Source of the DNA: Arenibacter arenosicollis | GTDB lineage: Bacteria; Bacteroidota; Bacteroidia; Flavobacteriales; Flavobacteriaceae | Reading direction: 5' to 3' | NCBI RefSeq assembly: GCF_014397245.1 | Contig: NZ_JACLHY010000016.1 | Location: forward strand, 52,059 to 116,058 | DNA length: 64,000 nucleotides | Shown here: piece by piece, positions 52,813-61,886 of the stretch | Layout: every line of letters starts with the position of its first letter | How positions within the stretch are numbered: position 1 is the first letter of the stretch | Position numbers and translations under genes: made by a program | The notes under the pieces: generated by a model | What the model saw: only the letters and a program-made list of their open reading frames with translations | Databases searched by the model: none | Told to the model about the DNA's origin: nothing

Positions 52813-53772
52813 ATGATGAAAAAAGTATTTAAAATTATAGGTGTCGGCCTAGGAGTTATTGTTCTATTAATTGCCGTTGCCTTGATCTTTATTAGTGCCA
52901 ACGATATTCCTTCGTATGAGGTAGAGAAAATCGACTTCAAGGCAAAAAGTAGTCCGGAGGCCATTGCAAGGGGTGAAAAATTGGCCGTTATGTTATGCGC
53001 CAGTTGCCATTTAAATCACCAAACCAACAAACTTACCGGACAAAAAATGATGGATGCCCCGCCGGAATTTGGGGAAATATATTCACAGAACATCACCCAG
53101 GACAAAACCTATGGTATTGGGGATTGGACAGATGGGGAATTGGTATATCTCCTTAGAACGGGAATTAAAAGGGATGGAAAATACAGTCCACCCTATATGG
53201 CAAAATTGCCCCATATGGCGGATGAGGATATCAATGCCATAATATCGTTTTTAAGGTCGGACCATCCGATGGTCAAAGCCGACCCAACTCCCGATACTCC
53301 TCCTAATCCCTCACTACTGACAAAAATACTCTGTAGGCTTGCCTTTAAACCCCTTCCAATGCCCACGGAGGCAATTCCTTTGCCTAATGGGGACAACGCC
53401 GTGGAATTGGGCAAATACCTGGCCCATAATCTGGATTGCTTTTCCTGCCACTCGGCCGACTTTAAAACAAACGATTTTTTAAATCCGGAATTAAGTGCCG
53501 GGTATTTTGCAGGGGGCAACAAACCTTTGGATATGGAGGGACGTGTAATGCTCACCTCCAACCTTACACCCGACAAGGAAACTGGGATTGGCAACTGGAC
53601 CAAGGAAGAATTTGTTAATGCAGTTAAGTATGGGCAAAAAAAGGGTGAAAAGGCTCTAACCTACCCCATGCTGCCCTACCCTCAACTTACCGATTCCGAA
53701 GCTGGGGCCATTTTTGAATACCTGCAGACCATACCTCCTATTAAAAATAAAGTGGAAAGATCGATATATTAA
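52813..53772 (+). CDS. Membrane-anchored diheme cytochrome c
   Basis: 319 aa. One N-terminal membrane helix (~5-29), possibly an uncleaved anchor. Two c-type heme sites: C62-A-S-C65-H66 and C209-F-S-C212-H213, each starting a ~140-aa cytochrome c domain. These have LTSNLTPDKETGIGNWTKEEFVNAVKYG and SQNITQDKTYGIGDWTDGELVYLLRTG (both in parts), matching the c-type domain family that accompanies sugar and alcohol dehydrogenases. It would carry electrons at the periplasmic face, perhaps from the sugar dehydrogenase at 43173 or the IorAB enzyme. ATG at 52813 or 52816. Confidence 0.92.
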   Translation: MMKKVFKIIGVGLGVIVLLIAVALIFISANDIPSYEVEKIDFKAKSSPEAIARGEKLAVMLCASCHLNHQTNKLTGQKMMDAPPEFGEIYSQNITQDKTYGIGDWTDGELVYLLRTGIKRDGKYSPPYMAKLPHMADEDINAIISFLRSDHPMVKADPTPDTPPNPSLLTKILCRLAFKPLPMPTEAIPLPNGDNAVELGKYLAHNLDCFSCHSADFKTNDFLNPELSAGYFAGGNKPLDMEGRVMLTSNLTPDKETGIGNWTKEEFVNAVKYGQKKGEKALTYPMLPYPQLTDSEAGAIFEYLQTIPPIKNKVERSIY

Positions 53773-53948
53773 AAACAAAATATTCATTGACATTTAAAAG
53801 AGAATACTTCATATGAATACATTGGACTTTACAATCTTTAATGGACAGATGCTTTCTGGTTATAATTATAGTAGGAAAAGGTTACTTTTTCAACTACGAT
53901 AAGAACCCTTATAATAGTAATAAACTTTGATTATAAATCTCTTGAAAT

Positions 53949-54419
53949 ATGAAAACCATTGAAATTTTTAAAATCGGGATTATTTTATCACTTTTTCTCA
54001 CAAATTCAAGTTGCGAGGAAAAAAAACTGGATTTGGAGGTAGAAGAGAAAAACCTGATGCAAGCCAGCCGTGAATGGTCCCGTGCCGCATCGGAAAGGGA
54101 TGTAGAAAAAGTATTGGACTATTGGAACGAAGACGCCATTGTAATCTCGGCAGGGCAACCTGATTTAAAGGGTAAAGAAGCTATTCGTGGGATGGTGGAA
54201 GGTTCCATGAACGACCCCAATTTTAGCATTGGTTGGGAGCCGATCAGTGCTGAAATAGCCGAAAGTGGGGATATGGGCTATTTATTGGAAAATGCGAAAA
54301 TCACCATGACCGATTCCACCGGTACCAAGCAAATTCAGAATTTAAAATCGGTCACCATTTGGAAGAAGCAAGACGATGGGTCTTGGAAAAATGTTGTAGA
54401 CGTAATGATTCCTAAATAA
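53949..54419 (+). CDS. DUF4440/SnoaL-like lipoprotein
   Basis: 156 aa. Lipoprotein signal FLTNSSC, Cys at ~23. NTF2-fold DUF4440 domain: LMQASREWSRAASERDVEKVLDYWNEDAIVISAGQPDLKGKEAI (in parts), MGYLLENAKITMTDSTG and the closing KSVTIWKKQDDGSWKNVVDVM. The family binds small ligands; role unknown. Intact, unlike the two broken NTF2-like lipoprotein genes at 30229 and 61887. It lies between the cytochrome and GH32-like genes with spacers of ~150-180 bp. Confidence 0.88.
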   Translation: MKTIEIFKIGIILSLFLTNSSCEEKKLDLEVEEKNLMQASREWSRAASERDVEKVLDYWNEDAIVISAGQPDLKGKEAIRGMVEGSMNDPNFSIGWEPISAEIAESGDMGYLLENAKITMTDSTGTKQIQNLKSVTIWKKQDDGSWKNVVDVMIPK

Positions 54420-54564
54420 ATCTATAAGGACTCCAACTAACCCAATTTTCCTTTGGACCCTCAAATCGTACCTCTTAAAAACCAGACCGTTGAGGTGTAA
54501 CGATAAGTTACTAAACCCAGATACCTTAAAGCTCCAGACTCTTCAGTAAAGTAAAAATATTATT

Positions 54565-56238
54565 ATGATTAAAAACTTTCCTCTGTTTTTTAGCTTATGC
54601 TGTTTTGTTACATTCACCGTTGTCTCCCAAGTAGACACTATTCCAACATTGGTGCAGGCCAATAAGGATATCCCCAAAGAAATTATAAGATCAACTACTG
54701 ATTTTAGGGAACGTCTATTGGCAGACCCCTATAGGCCTGCCTATCATTTTTGCATCCCTGAGGACAAGGGATACCCGTTTGATCCCAATGGAGCCTTTTA
54801 TCATAACGGACTATATCATTTAATGTATTTGTATGAGCGTAGTGGCCAGGGATTTTCCTGGGGTCATGTTTCAAGTACGGATATGTTACATTGGAGACGC
54901 CATCCAGATGCTTTGACTCCCGGCAATGGTGATGAAGGGGTTTTTAGCGGTGGTGCCTTCGTAGACGATGATGGTTCTGCAGTATTATCCTATTGGATGC
55001 TATGGGGAGCCAAGGGCATCGGATTGGCAAAAAACTCGAACCTCCTCTTTAACACATGGGATAAATTTGACAATAATCCCGTAATTAAATCCACTGAATG
55101 GGGCATTACCGATATAAAAAACAAACAAGAAAAGGATATTCATATAGGTTCGGCAGACCCGTCCAATATTTGGAAAAAAGATGGTCGCTATTATATGCTG
55201 ACAGGTAATTTACTGGTACTCAGAAAATATGGTTCCAGGGGGAAAGACTTGCCCGCCAATATGGAAAAACCGGAACTTCCAAAAGATTCGCTGGATTACC
55301 AGGGTGACAGACTCTATCTATATGCTTCGGACAATCTAAAGGATTGGAATTATATGCATGAGTTTTATGAATCCGATCGAAAATGGACAGACAAAACGGA
55401 GGATAATATGTGTCCAAGTTTTTTGCCTTTGCCCTCCTCCCCCGACGGGGGACCACCCAGCAACAAGCATCTTTTGCTCTTTATTAGCCATAATAAAGGT
55501 AGTCAGTATTACATAGGGGACTACAAAGATGACAGATTTTTCCCAACAGTACACGGACGAATGACCTGGAAGGATAACGCTTATTTTGCTCCCGAAGCCC
55601 TAGTTGATGGCAAGGGGAGACAGATTATGTGGTCGTGGATTTTTGATGACCGACCCGATTCCGTAAAAACTTATTACGGCTGGACCGGTACTTACGGACT
55701 TCCCAGATCCCTTTGGCTTGGGATAGACGGCACGTTACGCATGAGGCCCATTAAAGAATTGAAAGCATTGCGGAGGAACCAAAAAATACTTTCCAACATA
55801 ACCGTGAAATCGGGCACTGAGGTACCCCTAAAAGACTTGGGAAGTGAATTAATGGAACTTGAAATAACCGTCGAACCCAGTACAGCTAGGGAATATGGCG
55901 TAAAAATAGGTATGTCCGAAGATGGTCATGAAGAAACTCTGGTCTACTTTGATCAAAAAAACAGTAAACTTAAGATCGATACAAGAAAATCCGGTTTAGA
56001 TTTTGGTCGTAAAATTATTGAAGAAGCCCCTCTGGAACTTTCGGAGGGAGAACCCCTGGTTTTGAGAATTTTTTTGGACAAATCCATTATTGAAGTATAT
56101 GCCAACGATAAACAGGCCATAGCCCGTAGAATTTATCCAACCCTGGGAGGTAAAGGCATTTCTCTATTTTCAACCGGTGGTGATATAAACGTAAAATCAG
56201 CAAAGGCTTGGGAAATGATACCATCCAACCCGTATTAA
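54565..56238 (+). CDS. Glycoside hydrolase family 32 enzyme (levanase/invertase-like), secreted
   Basis: 557 aa. Signal peptide 1-~21 (TFTVVSQ). Five-bladed propeller with GH32 motifs: nucleophile region YPFDPNGAFY with D73 (family W(M/L)NDPNG), FSGG at 127-130, the transition-state stabiliser in SADPSN with D198 (family RDP), and acid/base E344 in APEAL (family EC). A C-terminal beta-sandwich covers ~430-550. GH32 cleaves beta-fructosides (levan, inulin, sucrose). Several motif residues deviate from classic enzymes, so the substrate may not be plain sucrose. A levan locus would normally hold a fructose transporter and SusCD, which are not seen here. Confidence 0.87.
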   Translation: MIKNFPLFFSLCCFVTFTVVSQVDTIPTLVQANKDIPKEIIRSTTDFRERLLADPYRPAYHFCIPEDKGYPFDPNGAFYHNGLYHLMYLYERSGQGFSWGHVSSTDMLHWRRHPDALTPGNGDEGVFSGGAFVDDDGSAVLSYWMLWGAKGIGLAKNSNLLFNTWDKFDNNPVIKSTEWGITDIKNKQEKDIHIGSADPSNIWKKDGRYYMLTGNLLVLRKYGSRGKDLPANMEKPELPKDSLDYQGDRLYLYASDNLKDWNYMHEFYESDRKWTDKTEDNMCPSFLPLPSSPDGGPPSNKHLLLFISHNKGSQYYIGDYKDDRFFPTVHGRMTWKDNAYFAPEALVDGKGRQIMWSWIFDDRPDSVKTYYGWTGTYGLPRSLWLGIDGTLRMRPIKELKALRRNQKILSNITVKSGTEVPLKDLGSELMELEITVEPSTAREYGVKIGMSEDGHEETLVYFDQKNSKLKIDTRKSGLDFGRKIIEEAPLELSEGEPLVLRIFLDKSIIEVYANDKQAIARRIYPTLGGKGISLFSTGGDINVKSAKAWEMIPSNPY

Positions 56239-56310
56239 TATTATTCCTAAACTCTCTAATTATGCATGGCCTTTAGCTTAAGTTGTCGTAAATTACCCTA
56301 AAGGTTTAAT

Positions 56311-56841
56311 ATGAAGTTTCTTTTGGCCACCTTACTTTTTATGACGCTTATGACCTCAAAAATAATTTTCGATTTCAATAAAGATTCCAACATCAAGGAA
56401 TGGAGAATTGTGAATGATGGAGTTATGGGTGGCTTGTCTGTAGGCAGCTTTAGCTTGAGTCCGAATGGACATGGATTGTTTGAAGGAGAAATATCATTGG
56501 AAAACAATGGTGGATTCTCTTCCGTCCGGTACCGATTTGATAAGCTACAGGTAACCAAAGACAGTTACATTATCATATTGCTCAAAGGCGACGGCAAGGA
56601 CTATCAATTTAGGGTAAAGGACAATTCCAGTAATTATTATTCCTATATCACTACCTTCCCGACTACAGGGGAATGGGAAGAAATCAAAATTTCACTCAAG
56701 GATATGTATCCTTCTTTTCGCGGTAGGAAATTGGACCAACCCAATTTTTCAAAAGATTATATTGAGGAAATTGTTTTCCTGATCGGAAACAAAAGAACCG
56801 AAAACTTTAAATTATTGATTGATAGAATAGACTTGAATTGA
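56311..56841 (+). CDS. CIA30 (NDUFAF1-like) family protein
   Basis: 176 aa. CIA30 domain: IIFDFNKDSNIKEWRIVNDGVMGGLSVGSFS (in parts), GLFEGEISLENNGGFSSVRYRF, DYQFRVKDNSSNYYSYITTFPTTGEWEEIKISL (in parts), and FLIGNKRTENFKLLIDRIDL. The domain is a galactose-binding-like beta-sandwich named for a mitochondrial complex I assembly factor; bacterial members have unknown roles. A weak hydrophobic N-terminus (LLATLLFMTLMTS) may be a signal sequence. It lies downstream of the GH32 gene and may be a periplasmic partner. Confidence 0.88.
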   Translation: MKFLLATLLFMTLMTSKIIFDFNKDSNIKEWRIVNDGVMGGLSVGSFSLSPNGHGLFEGEISLENNGGFSSVRYRFDKLQVTKDSYIIILLKGDGKDYQFRVKDNSSNYYSYITTFPTTGEWEEIKISLKDMYPSFRGRKLDQPNFSKDYIEEIVFLIGNKRTENFKLLIDRIDLN

Positions 56842-56919
56842 TTTGGAAAAATAATCCCTTTACCCATTTATTTAATGTTCTGATTCGCACGAGAGAACAC
56901 ATTAAACAATAATTTCAGT

Positions 56920-57306
56920 ATGACCCTTATAGCCAAATTTATTGTAATACTTTTTGGTGTTTACCTAATTGCCGTTGGCTTTTTAATGCTCTTATATCCA
57001 AAAAAAGCAAGGGAATATTTGAGGATGGCGGGCAGCACCAACATTATAAACTATGCTGAACTGACTATCAGAATAATTCCAGCGTCGGCTTTGATCCTAT
57101 ATGCCGAAATATCAAAATACCCAGTAGTTTTTGAAGTTTTAGGTTGGTTTATGATAGCCACTTCCATAGTGCTTTATTTTGTGCCCCGAAAAATACATCA
57201 CAACTATGCCCTTTGGTGCGCCAAAATCCTAAAGACAATTTATATCCGGTGCATATCTCCCTTTTCCATACTTTTCGGAATTTTGCTCATTTATGCTACC
57301 ATGTGA
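56920..57306 (+). CDS. Small four-helix membrane protein, unknown
   Basis: 128 aa with four predicted membrane helices (~5-25, 45-62, 68-86, 104-124) and a basic loop PKKAREYLRM. Not recognised. The arrangement, with LFGVYLIAVGFLMLLYPKKAREYLRMAG (in parts) at the N-terminus, resembles short uncharacterised membrane proteins of flavobacteria. It follows the CIA30 gene by 79 bp on the same strand. Function unknown. Confidence 0.65.
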   Translation: MTLIAKFIVILFGVYLIAVGFLMLLYPKKAREYLRMAGSTNIINYAELTIRIIPASALILYAEISKYPVVFEVLGWFMIATSIVLYFVPRKIHHNYALWCAKILKTIYIRCISPFSILFGILLIYATM

Positions 57307-57490
57307 GCAGAAACCAATATAAATGATATCATTTTAAGCTTTTTAGCCTCATAAAATACCCCACTACTTTAGGCCGTATAAAAAATTCCATACATTTAAC
57401 GGAGGTATATTTCCCAAAGGCAAATTCACACGACTTTGGTGGAGGGAGATACCGTCAAATACTTTGTAAAACCGAAAACTCTTCACACCT

Positions 57491-58894
57491 ATGAAACCAA
57501 TTAAAACTTATCTATTAAGCTTATTGTTGTGTACTGCCACAATCTCCTACGCTCAAATTAAATTACCAGCTTTTTTTGGCGATCATATGGTATTACAGCA
57601 AAAAGACAATGTTTCCATTTGGGGAACAGATAAACCAGGAAGCAAAATTATTATAAAAGGAAGTTGGGGACAGGAATCTACGGCAACAGCCAATAGTCAG
57701 GGACAGTGGAAGTTGAAGATAAATACCCCATCCTATGGTGGACCCTACAAACTTGTTATAAAAGGCAGCAATGAAGTGACGCTCAACAATGTAATGGTCG
57801 GGGAAGTTTGGCTTTGTTCCGGTCAGTCCAACATGGAAATGCCCGTAAAAGGATTTAACAACCAGCCGATCGATGGTAGTGGAGAGGCCATTTTAAACTC
57901 CAAAAACAACCAGATACGTTTATTTACCGTAAAAAGAGCATCAAGCCTAGAACCTTTGGATAATCTGGAAGGCCAATGGGCCGAGGCCAGTCCGGCAAGT
58001 GTGAGGGACTTTAGTGCTACCGCTTACTTTTTTGGAAAAAAATTGAATGCCCTATTAAACGTTCCCATTGGTTTGATACATACCTCCTGGGGCGGGTCCA
58101 GTGAGGAAGCCTGGATGGACAAGGAGACGCTTGCAGAATTCAACACCATAGAGTTGCCCAAAAAACTTCCAGAAGGTGCACCACAGCGCACCCCTACCCT
58201 ACTGTACAATGCCATGATCAACCCATTGGTGGGTTATGGTATTAAGGGAGCAATCTGGTACCAGGGTGAATCCAACAGAGGCAGGGCCGAGGAATACAGT
58301 CGACTGTTCCCTTCCATGATCAAAACGTGGAGAAAAAAATGGCAGCAGGGGGAGTTTCCTTTTTATTTTGTACAAATTGCCCCTTATGGTTATAGCGATG
58401 GTAATGCCGGCTTTGTTAGGGAGGCACAATTGCACACCATGAAAACTGTTGAAAATACCGGGATGGCGGTAACCATGGACATTGGGGATTGTGATTATAT
58501 CCACCCAAGGGAGAAAAAATTGGTAGGCGATAGGTTGGCACTTTGGGCACTATCCAAGGATTACGGCATGGAAGGATTTGCCTATAGTGGTTCAGTATAC
58601 AAAGAAATAGAAGAAATTAAAGAGGGCAAGGTAAAGTTGTCCTTTGATTATAATGAGAACGGTCTCTCCAGTTACGGTCGGCCATTGACAGGATTTGAAA
58701 TTGCGGGAGCGGATAAAGTTTTTCATCCTGCGGAGGCCACTATTAATGGAGATAAGAGCCTTAGTGTTTGGTCTAGCAAGGTATCGCAACCTGTTGCGGT
58801 TAGATATGCATTTAGCAATTGCGAGGCAGGCAGCCTGTTCAATACAGAGGGCTTACCGGCCTCCTCGTTTAGGACGGATACTTGGGAGGAGTAA
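57491..58894 (+). CDS. Sialate O-acetylesterase-family secreted esterase (SASA/SGNH)
   Basis: 467 aa. Signal peptide 1-22 (TATISYAQ). N-terminal beta domain begins IKLPAFFGDHMVLQQ, typical of the family. SGNH-like hydrolase with catalytic S113 in CSGQSNMEMP and the Asp/His pair in DIGDCDYIHPREK, plus GAIWYQGESN. C-terminal beta module ends NTEGLPASSFRTDTWEE. It removes O-acetyl groups from sialic acids or other glycans outside the cell; these enzymes are frequent in polysaccharide loci. Its last codons recur as a short remnant at 60113-60145. Confidence 0.92.
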   Translation: MKPIKTYLLSLLLCTATISYAQIKLPAFFGDHMVLQQKDNVSIWGTDKPGSKIIIKGSWGQESTATANSQGQWKLKINTPSYGGPYKLVIKGSNEVTLNNVMVGEVWLCSGQSNMEMPVKGFNNQPIDGSGEAILNSKNNQIRLFTVKRASSLEPLDNLEGQWAEASPASVRDFSATAYFFGKKLNALLNVPIGLIHTSWGGSSEEAWMDKETLAEFNTIELPKKLPEGAPQRTPTLLYNAMINPLVGYGIKGAIWYQGESNRGRAEEYSRLFPSMIKTWRKKWQQGEFPFYFVQIAPYGYSDGNAGFVREAQLHTMKTVENTGMAVTMDIGDCDYIHPREKKLVGDRLALWALSKDYGMEGFAYSGSVYKEIEEIKEGKVKLSFDYNENGLSSYGRPLTGFEIAGADKVFHPAEATINGDKSLSVWSSKVSQPVAVRYAFSNCEAGSLFNTEGLPASSFRTDTWEE

Positions 58895-58981
58895 CAGGCT
58901 CAATAAAGGCCAGCAGGGTTTTAGAAGGCTATATGTTTTCTACTATGCCTAAAGATTATTAAGTAATAAATAAGAACCCAC

Positions 58982-59902
58982 ATGAACACAAAAATTACGG
59001 TAGCTGTCGCACAGCTTTCGCCAGTATTCCTGAACAAGAAAAAAACAGTTGACAAAGCCTGTTCAGCTATTCTGGAAGCAGGCGAAAAAGGAGCCGAATT
59101 GATTGTTTTTCCTGAAGTGTTTATTTCGGGCTATCCGGACTGGGTATGGCTAATCCCCAATAGTAAAGGGTCCGACTTGAACCAACTTTATATTAAACTG
59201 GTTGAAAATGCTGTTTCAGTTCCTGATGAAACCTGCGATAAGCTTTGTAAAGCTGCGAAAAAGGCTGGTATAAATGTCGTTATAGGAATGAACGAACGTA
59301 ATACTGAAACGAGCAATGCCAGTTTATTCAACAGTTTGCTTTTCATTGATAAAAAGGGTGCTATATTGGGGAAACATAGGAAGATGATTCCAACTGGTGG
59401 TGAGCGACTTATATGGTCACAGGGAGATGGTAGTACATTGCGTTCGTACAATACTACTGCAGGGAAAATTGCGGGACTTATTTGTTGGGAAAACTATATG
59501 CCACTTGCCCGAACCGCCATTTACGAAAGTGGCACCCAAATATTGGCAGCGCCAACTTGGGATAAAAGCCCAAATTGGCTTCTATCTATGCAGCACATCG
59601 CCAGGGAAGGCGGACTATTTGTTATTAGTGCATGTATGACTTTTAAAATAGATGATATCCCCAAGGAATATGGGTTTAAAAATCTTTATCCCGAAGGAAG
59701 AGAATGGATAAATATTGGCAATAGCTGTATTATCGGCCCCAATGGAAAATATTTGGTAGACCCCCTTGAAGCTGAAGAAAGTATTTTTTATGCTGATATT
59801 GATTTGCAACAAATATTGGGTGCCAAGCGCATGTTCGATGTAGTAGGTCATTATTCCAGACCGGACGTATTTAACTTTAGTATTAACAAAGGAAATAGCT
59901 AA
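58982..59902 (+). CDS. Nitrilase-family C-N hydrolase
   Basis: 306 aa, full nitrilase size. Catalytic triad: E45 (FPEVFISGYP), K134 (HRKMIPTGGERL) and C168 (GLICWENYMPLAR). FPEVFISGYPDWVW and the GGERLIW lid pattern are those of true nitrilases (nitrile to carboxylic acid plus ammonia), rather than amidases. Cytoplasmic; no signal peptide. It sits between the sialate O-acetylesterase gene and a remnant of the same kind of gene at 60113, so it may have arrived by insertion or recombination in an esterase tandem pair. Substrate unknown. Confidence 0.92.
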   Translation: MNTKITVAVAQLSPVFLNKKKTVDKACSAILEAGEKGAELIVFPEVFISGYPDWVWLIPNSKGSDLNQLYIKLVENAVSVPDETCDKLCKAAKKAGINVVIGMNERNTETSNASLFNSLLFIDKKGAILGKHRKMIPTGGERLIWSQGDGSTLRSYNTTAGKIAGLICWENYMPLARTAIYESGTQILAAPTWDKSPNWLLSMQHIAREGGLFVISACMTFKIDDIPKEYGFKNLYPEGREWINIGNSCIIGPNGKYLVDPLEAEESIFYADIDLQQILGAKRMFDVVGHYSRPDVFNFSINKGNS

Positions 59903-60112
59903 TAACCTCTATTATTTGTTGGTAACATTCCTTATGAAATATTTCAGAGCACAACTCTAACCCTTTTCAAGGATGTTAGGCTATTTATTACATATTGTGG
60001 TCCTAATTCCAAAAACAGAATATCTATTGTTGGACATTGACAAGTGAGACATTTTTATCTATCTTATTTTGGCAATATGTCAATCTAATAGGCATTGTAC
60101 CCCTTTTCTTTC

Positions 60113-60145
60113 TTTAAAACGGATACTTGGGAGAAATAAAAGGCT
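60113..60145 (+). pseudogene. Remnant of a sialate O-acetylesterase gene 3' end
   Basis: 33 bp with 28 matches to the end of the SASA gene (58868-58900). It still reads FKTDTWEK and a stop, like FRTDTWEE of the intact copy. The preceding ~30 bp can be read in frame but with weaker resemblance. It lies in the 338-bp gap 59903-60240, which otherwise shows no gene. Confidence 0.7.
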
Positions 60146-60154
60146 AAGGAAAAT

Positions 60155-60195
60155 TATTGGGTGCAAGAAAACATATTATTTTCTTGCACCCAATA
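60155..60195. terminator. Very strong hairpin, probable bidirectional terminator
   Basis: A 17-bp perfect stem (60155-60171 with 60179-60195; arms TATTGGGTGCAAGAAAA and its complement) and a 7-nt loop CATATTA. It sits between the convergent nitrilase and AHSA1-like genes. The A-run and T-run are built into the stem base, as in bidirectional terminators. Confidence 0.75.
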
Positions 60196-60240
60196 TTCTA
60201 TAGGAATCAGCAAGAAATATCAGGTCCCTTTCCTTAAACA

Positions 60241-60624
60241 TTAAAACTCAAAGTACGCTTTCATAGGTTCAAAATAATGTTCCTGCCATCCCTGAATATA
60301 GTGTTCCCCATCTTCCGGAACATTCCTATGTATCAAGGTCAATTCGGTTACGCCGTCTGATTCTGAAAGTATAACCTCAATTTGCGAATCTTCCTCATTT
60401 TCTTTAAAATTATCACTCCTCCACGATTGCACAATTTTATGGTAGGGTTCCAAAATTAGATTCTCTCCCTTAATATACCCGTCCCAGGCCATAAATGGAT
60501 CACCGACCTTATCGGAAACGAAGGCCTCACCTCCGGTCATTTTGGTGTGTCCCTGGGTACTAAGCCATGCCTTATAAATTTGTTTTGCTGTGGTATTAAA
60601 TGTCGTTTTTAAGGTAAATTCCAT
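60241..60624 (-). CDS. AHSA1/SRPBCC-domain protein
   Basis: 127 aa. SRPBCC/AHSA1 fold: LKTTFNTTAKQIYKAWLSTQGHTKMTGGEAFVSDKVGDPFMAWDGYIKG (in parts), PYHKIVQSWRS, DSQIEVILSESDGVTELTLIHRNVPEDG and the terminal WQEHYFEPMKAYF helix. The GTHTKMTGG-like turn is typical of the subfamily sometimes called activator of Hsp90 ATPase homologue. Function in bacteria is unknown. It is convergent with the nitrilase across the strong hairpin. Confidence 0.88.
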   Translation of the reverse strand: MEFTLKTTFNTTAKQIYKAWLSTQGHTKMTGGEAFVSDKVGDPFMAWDGYIKGENLILEPYHKIVQSWRSDNFKENEEDSQIEVILSESDGVTELTLIHRNVPEDGEHYIQGWQEHYFEPMKAYFEF

Positions 60625-60840
60625 AGATGTGGTTTTTTGGTGTGATTATATTGTTATCTCAATTCTTAAATTTACTAAATATTTTTTCGCAAGTTTACTT
60701 CAATTGGACATTAATTAACCACTGCCATTTATTGTGATCCTAAACCAATGCAGATGGTATATATTCTGAGTCTTGTACTATTACACATTTTGAATAAAAG
60801 GGACCATAGGGAAGAAATGTCGATTTAGATTAGCTTTTGC

Positions 60841-60848
60841 TAACTTTG
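60841..60848 (+). promoter_or_regulatory. Bacteroidota -7 element for rlmF
   Basis: TAACTTTG is an exact TAnnTTTG match, 20 nt before the GTG start of rlmF, giving a short or nearly leaderless 5' region. Confidence 0.6.
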
Positions 60849-60867
60849 CCCATTAAGAGCTATACCC

Positions 60868-61713
60868 GTGCACCCAAAAAATCCTTTTGCCAAAGACTAC
60901 GATTTTGATTTCCTTATTCAGCATTACCCAAGCCTGAAGGATTTTGTTTTTGTAAATGACTATGGAAACAAGACTATAAAGTTTGCTGACAAACAGTCCG
61001 TTAAGGCTTTGAACGCTGCGCTATTAAAGGCGCATTACAGCCTGGACTACTGGGATATTCCGGAGCACAACCTATGTCCTCCCATTCCGGGCCGATTGGA
61101 CTATCTGTTACATATAGCGGATCTGATTCCGAAGGCAGAACTACGGTTATTGGACATTGGCACAGGAGCCAATTTGATCTACCCAATTTTGGCAAGCTGC
61201 CATTTTGGGTGGCAATGTTCCGCCTCTGAAGTAGATAAGGATGCTTTAAAAAATGCCCAAGAAATTATTGACAGAAACCCTGTATTGGCAGACATAGACC
61301 TAAGGCAGCAAGGTTTCAAAAACAGCATATTGGAACATCTAATTCAACCCGGAGATTATTTTGACGTGGTGGTCTGCAATCCCCCATTTTTTAAGAACCG
61401 TAGTGACGCACAACAAAGGAATCAACGCAAGGTACGCAACCTTCAACTTCAGGAAAAAGAGACCTTGAATTTTGGAGGCCAGGCCAACGAATTGTGGTAC
61501 AAGGGCGGTGAAGAGGCTTTTGTAAAAAAGATGGCACTAGAAAGTGTGCAATTTAAGGACCAAGCACATTGGTTTACCTCGCTGGTATCCCAAAAAGAAA
61601 ATCTAAAAAATATTAAAAGGGCCATTAACAAGACGCAGCCTACAGCAGTCAAGGTGATAGATATGGAACAGGGCAATAAAAAGAGCAGGTTTGTGGCCTG
61701 GACTTTTCGCTAG
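60868..61713 (+). CDS. rlmF: 23S rRNA (adenine(1618)-N6)-methyltransferase RlmF
   Basis: 281 aa, start GTG at 60868. SAM-binding motif LDIGTGAN at 95-102 and the N6-adenine catalytic motif NPPF at 171-174 (VVCNPPFFKNRSDA). N-terminal HPKNPFAKDYDFDFL and C-terminal FVAWTF are both conserved in RlmF, as is the GGQANELWYKGGEEAFV block. It methylates A1618 of 23S rRNA in the cytoplasm. This is a core gene and marks the edge of conserved chromosome before the cassette-like end of the window. A -7 box lies 20 nt upstream. Confidence 0.95.
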   Translation: MHPKNPFAKDYDFDFLIQHYPSLKDFVFVNDYGNKTIKFADKQSVKALNAALLKAHYSLDYWDIPEHNLCPPIPGRLDYLLHIADLIPKAELRLLDIGTGANLIYPILASCHFGWQCSASEVDKDALKNAQEIIDRNPVLADIDLRQQGFKNSILEHLIQPGDYFDVVVCNPPFFKNRSDAQQRNQRKVRNLQLQEKETLNFGGQANELWYKGGEEAFVKKMALESVQFKDQAHWFTSLVSQKENLKNIKRAINKTQPTAVKVIDMEQGNKKSRFVAWTFR

Positions 61714-61814
61714 TAAAATTATTGCGTTCTAAAATAATATTGATCTACTATAGTAAGTAATTATAATTGGGAGTTGAGAAGGTAATAGGTTATTTTTATA
61801 TATTAACCTTTAAT

Positions 61815-61834
61815 TACATACATATATGTATGTA
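61815..61834. repeat. 20-bp perfect palindrome
   Basis: TACATACATATATGTATGTA, perfectly self-complementary, in the AT-rich gap 61714-61886 after rlmF. It lies 10 bp before the GTTGTGTGC motif (61844-61852) of the cassette-like unit. It may be a protein-binding site or cruciform; function unknown. Confidence 0.6.
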
Positions 61835-61886
61835 TATATGTGTGTTGTGTGCATTAAGCCAAAACGAATAAACAAACCCACCAAAA

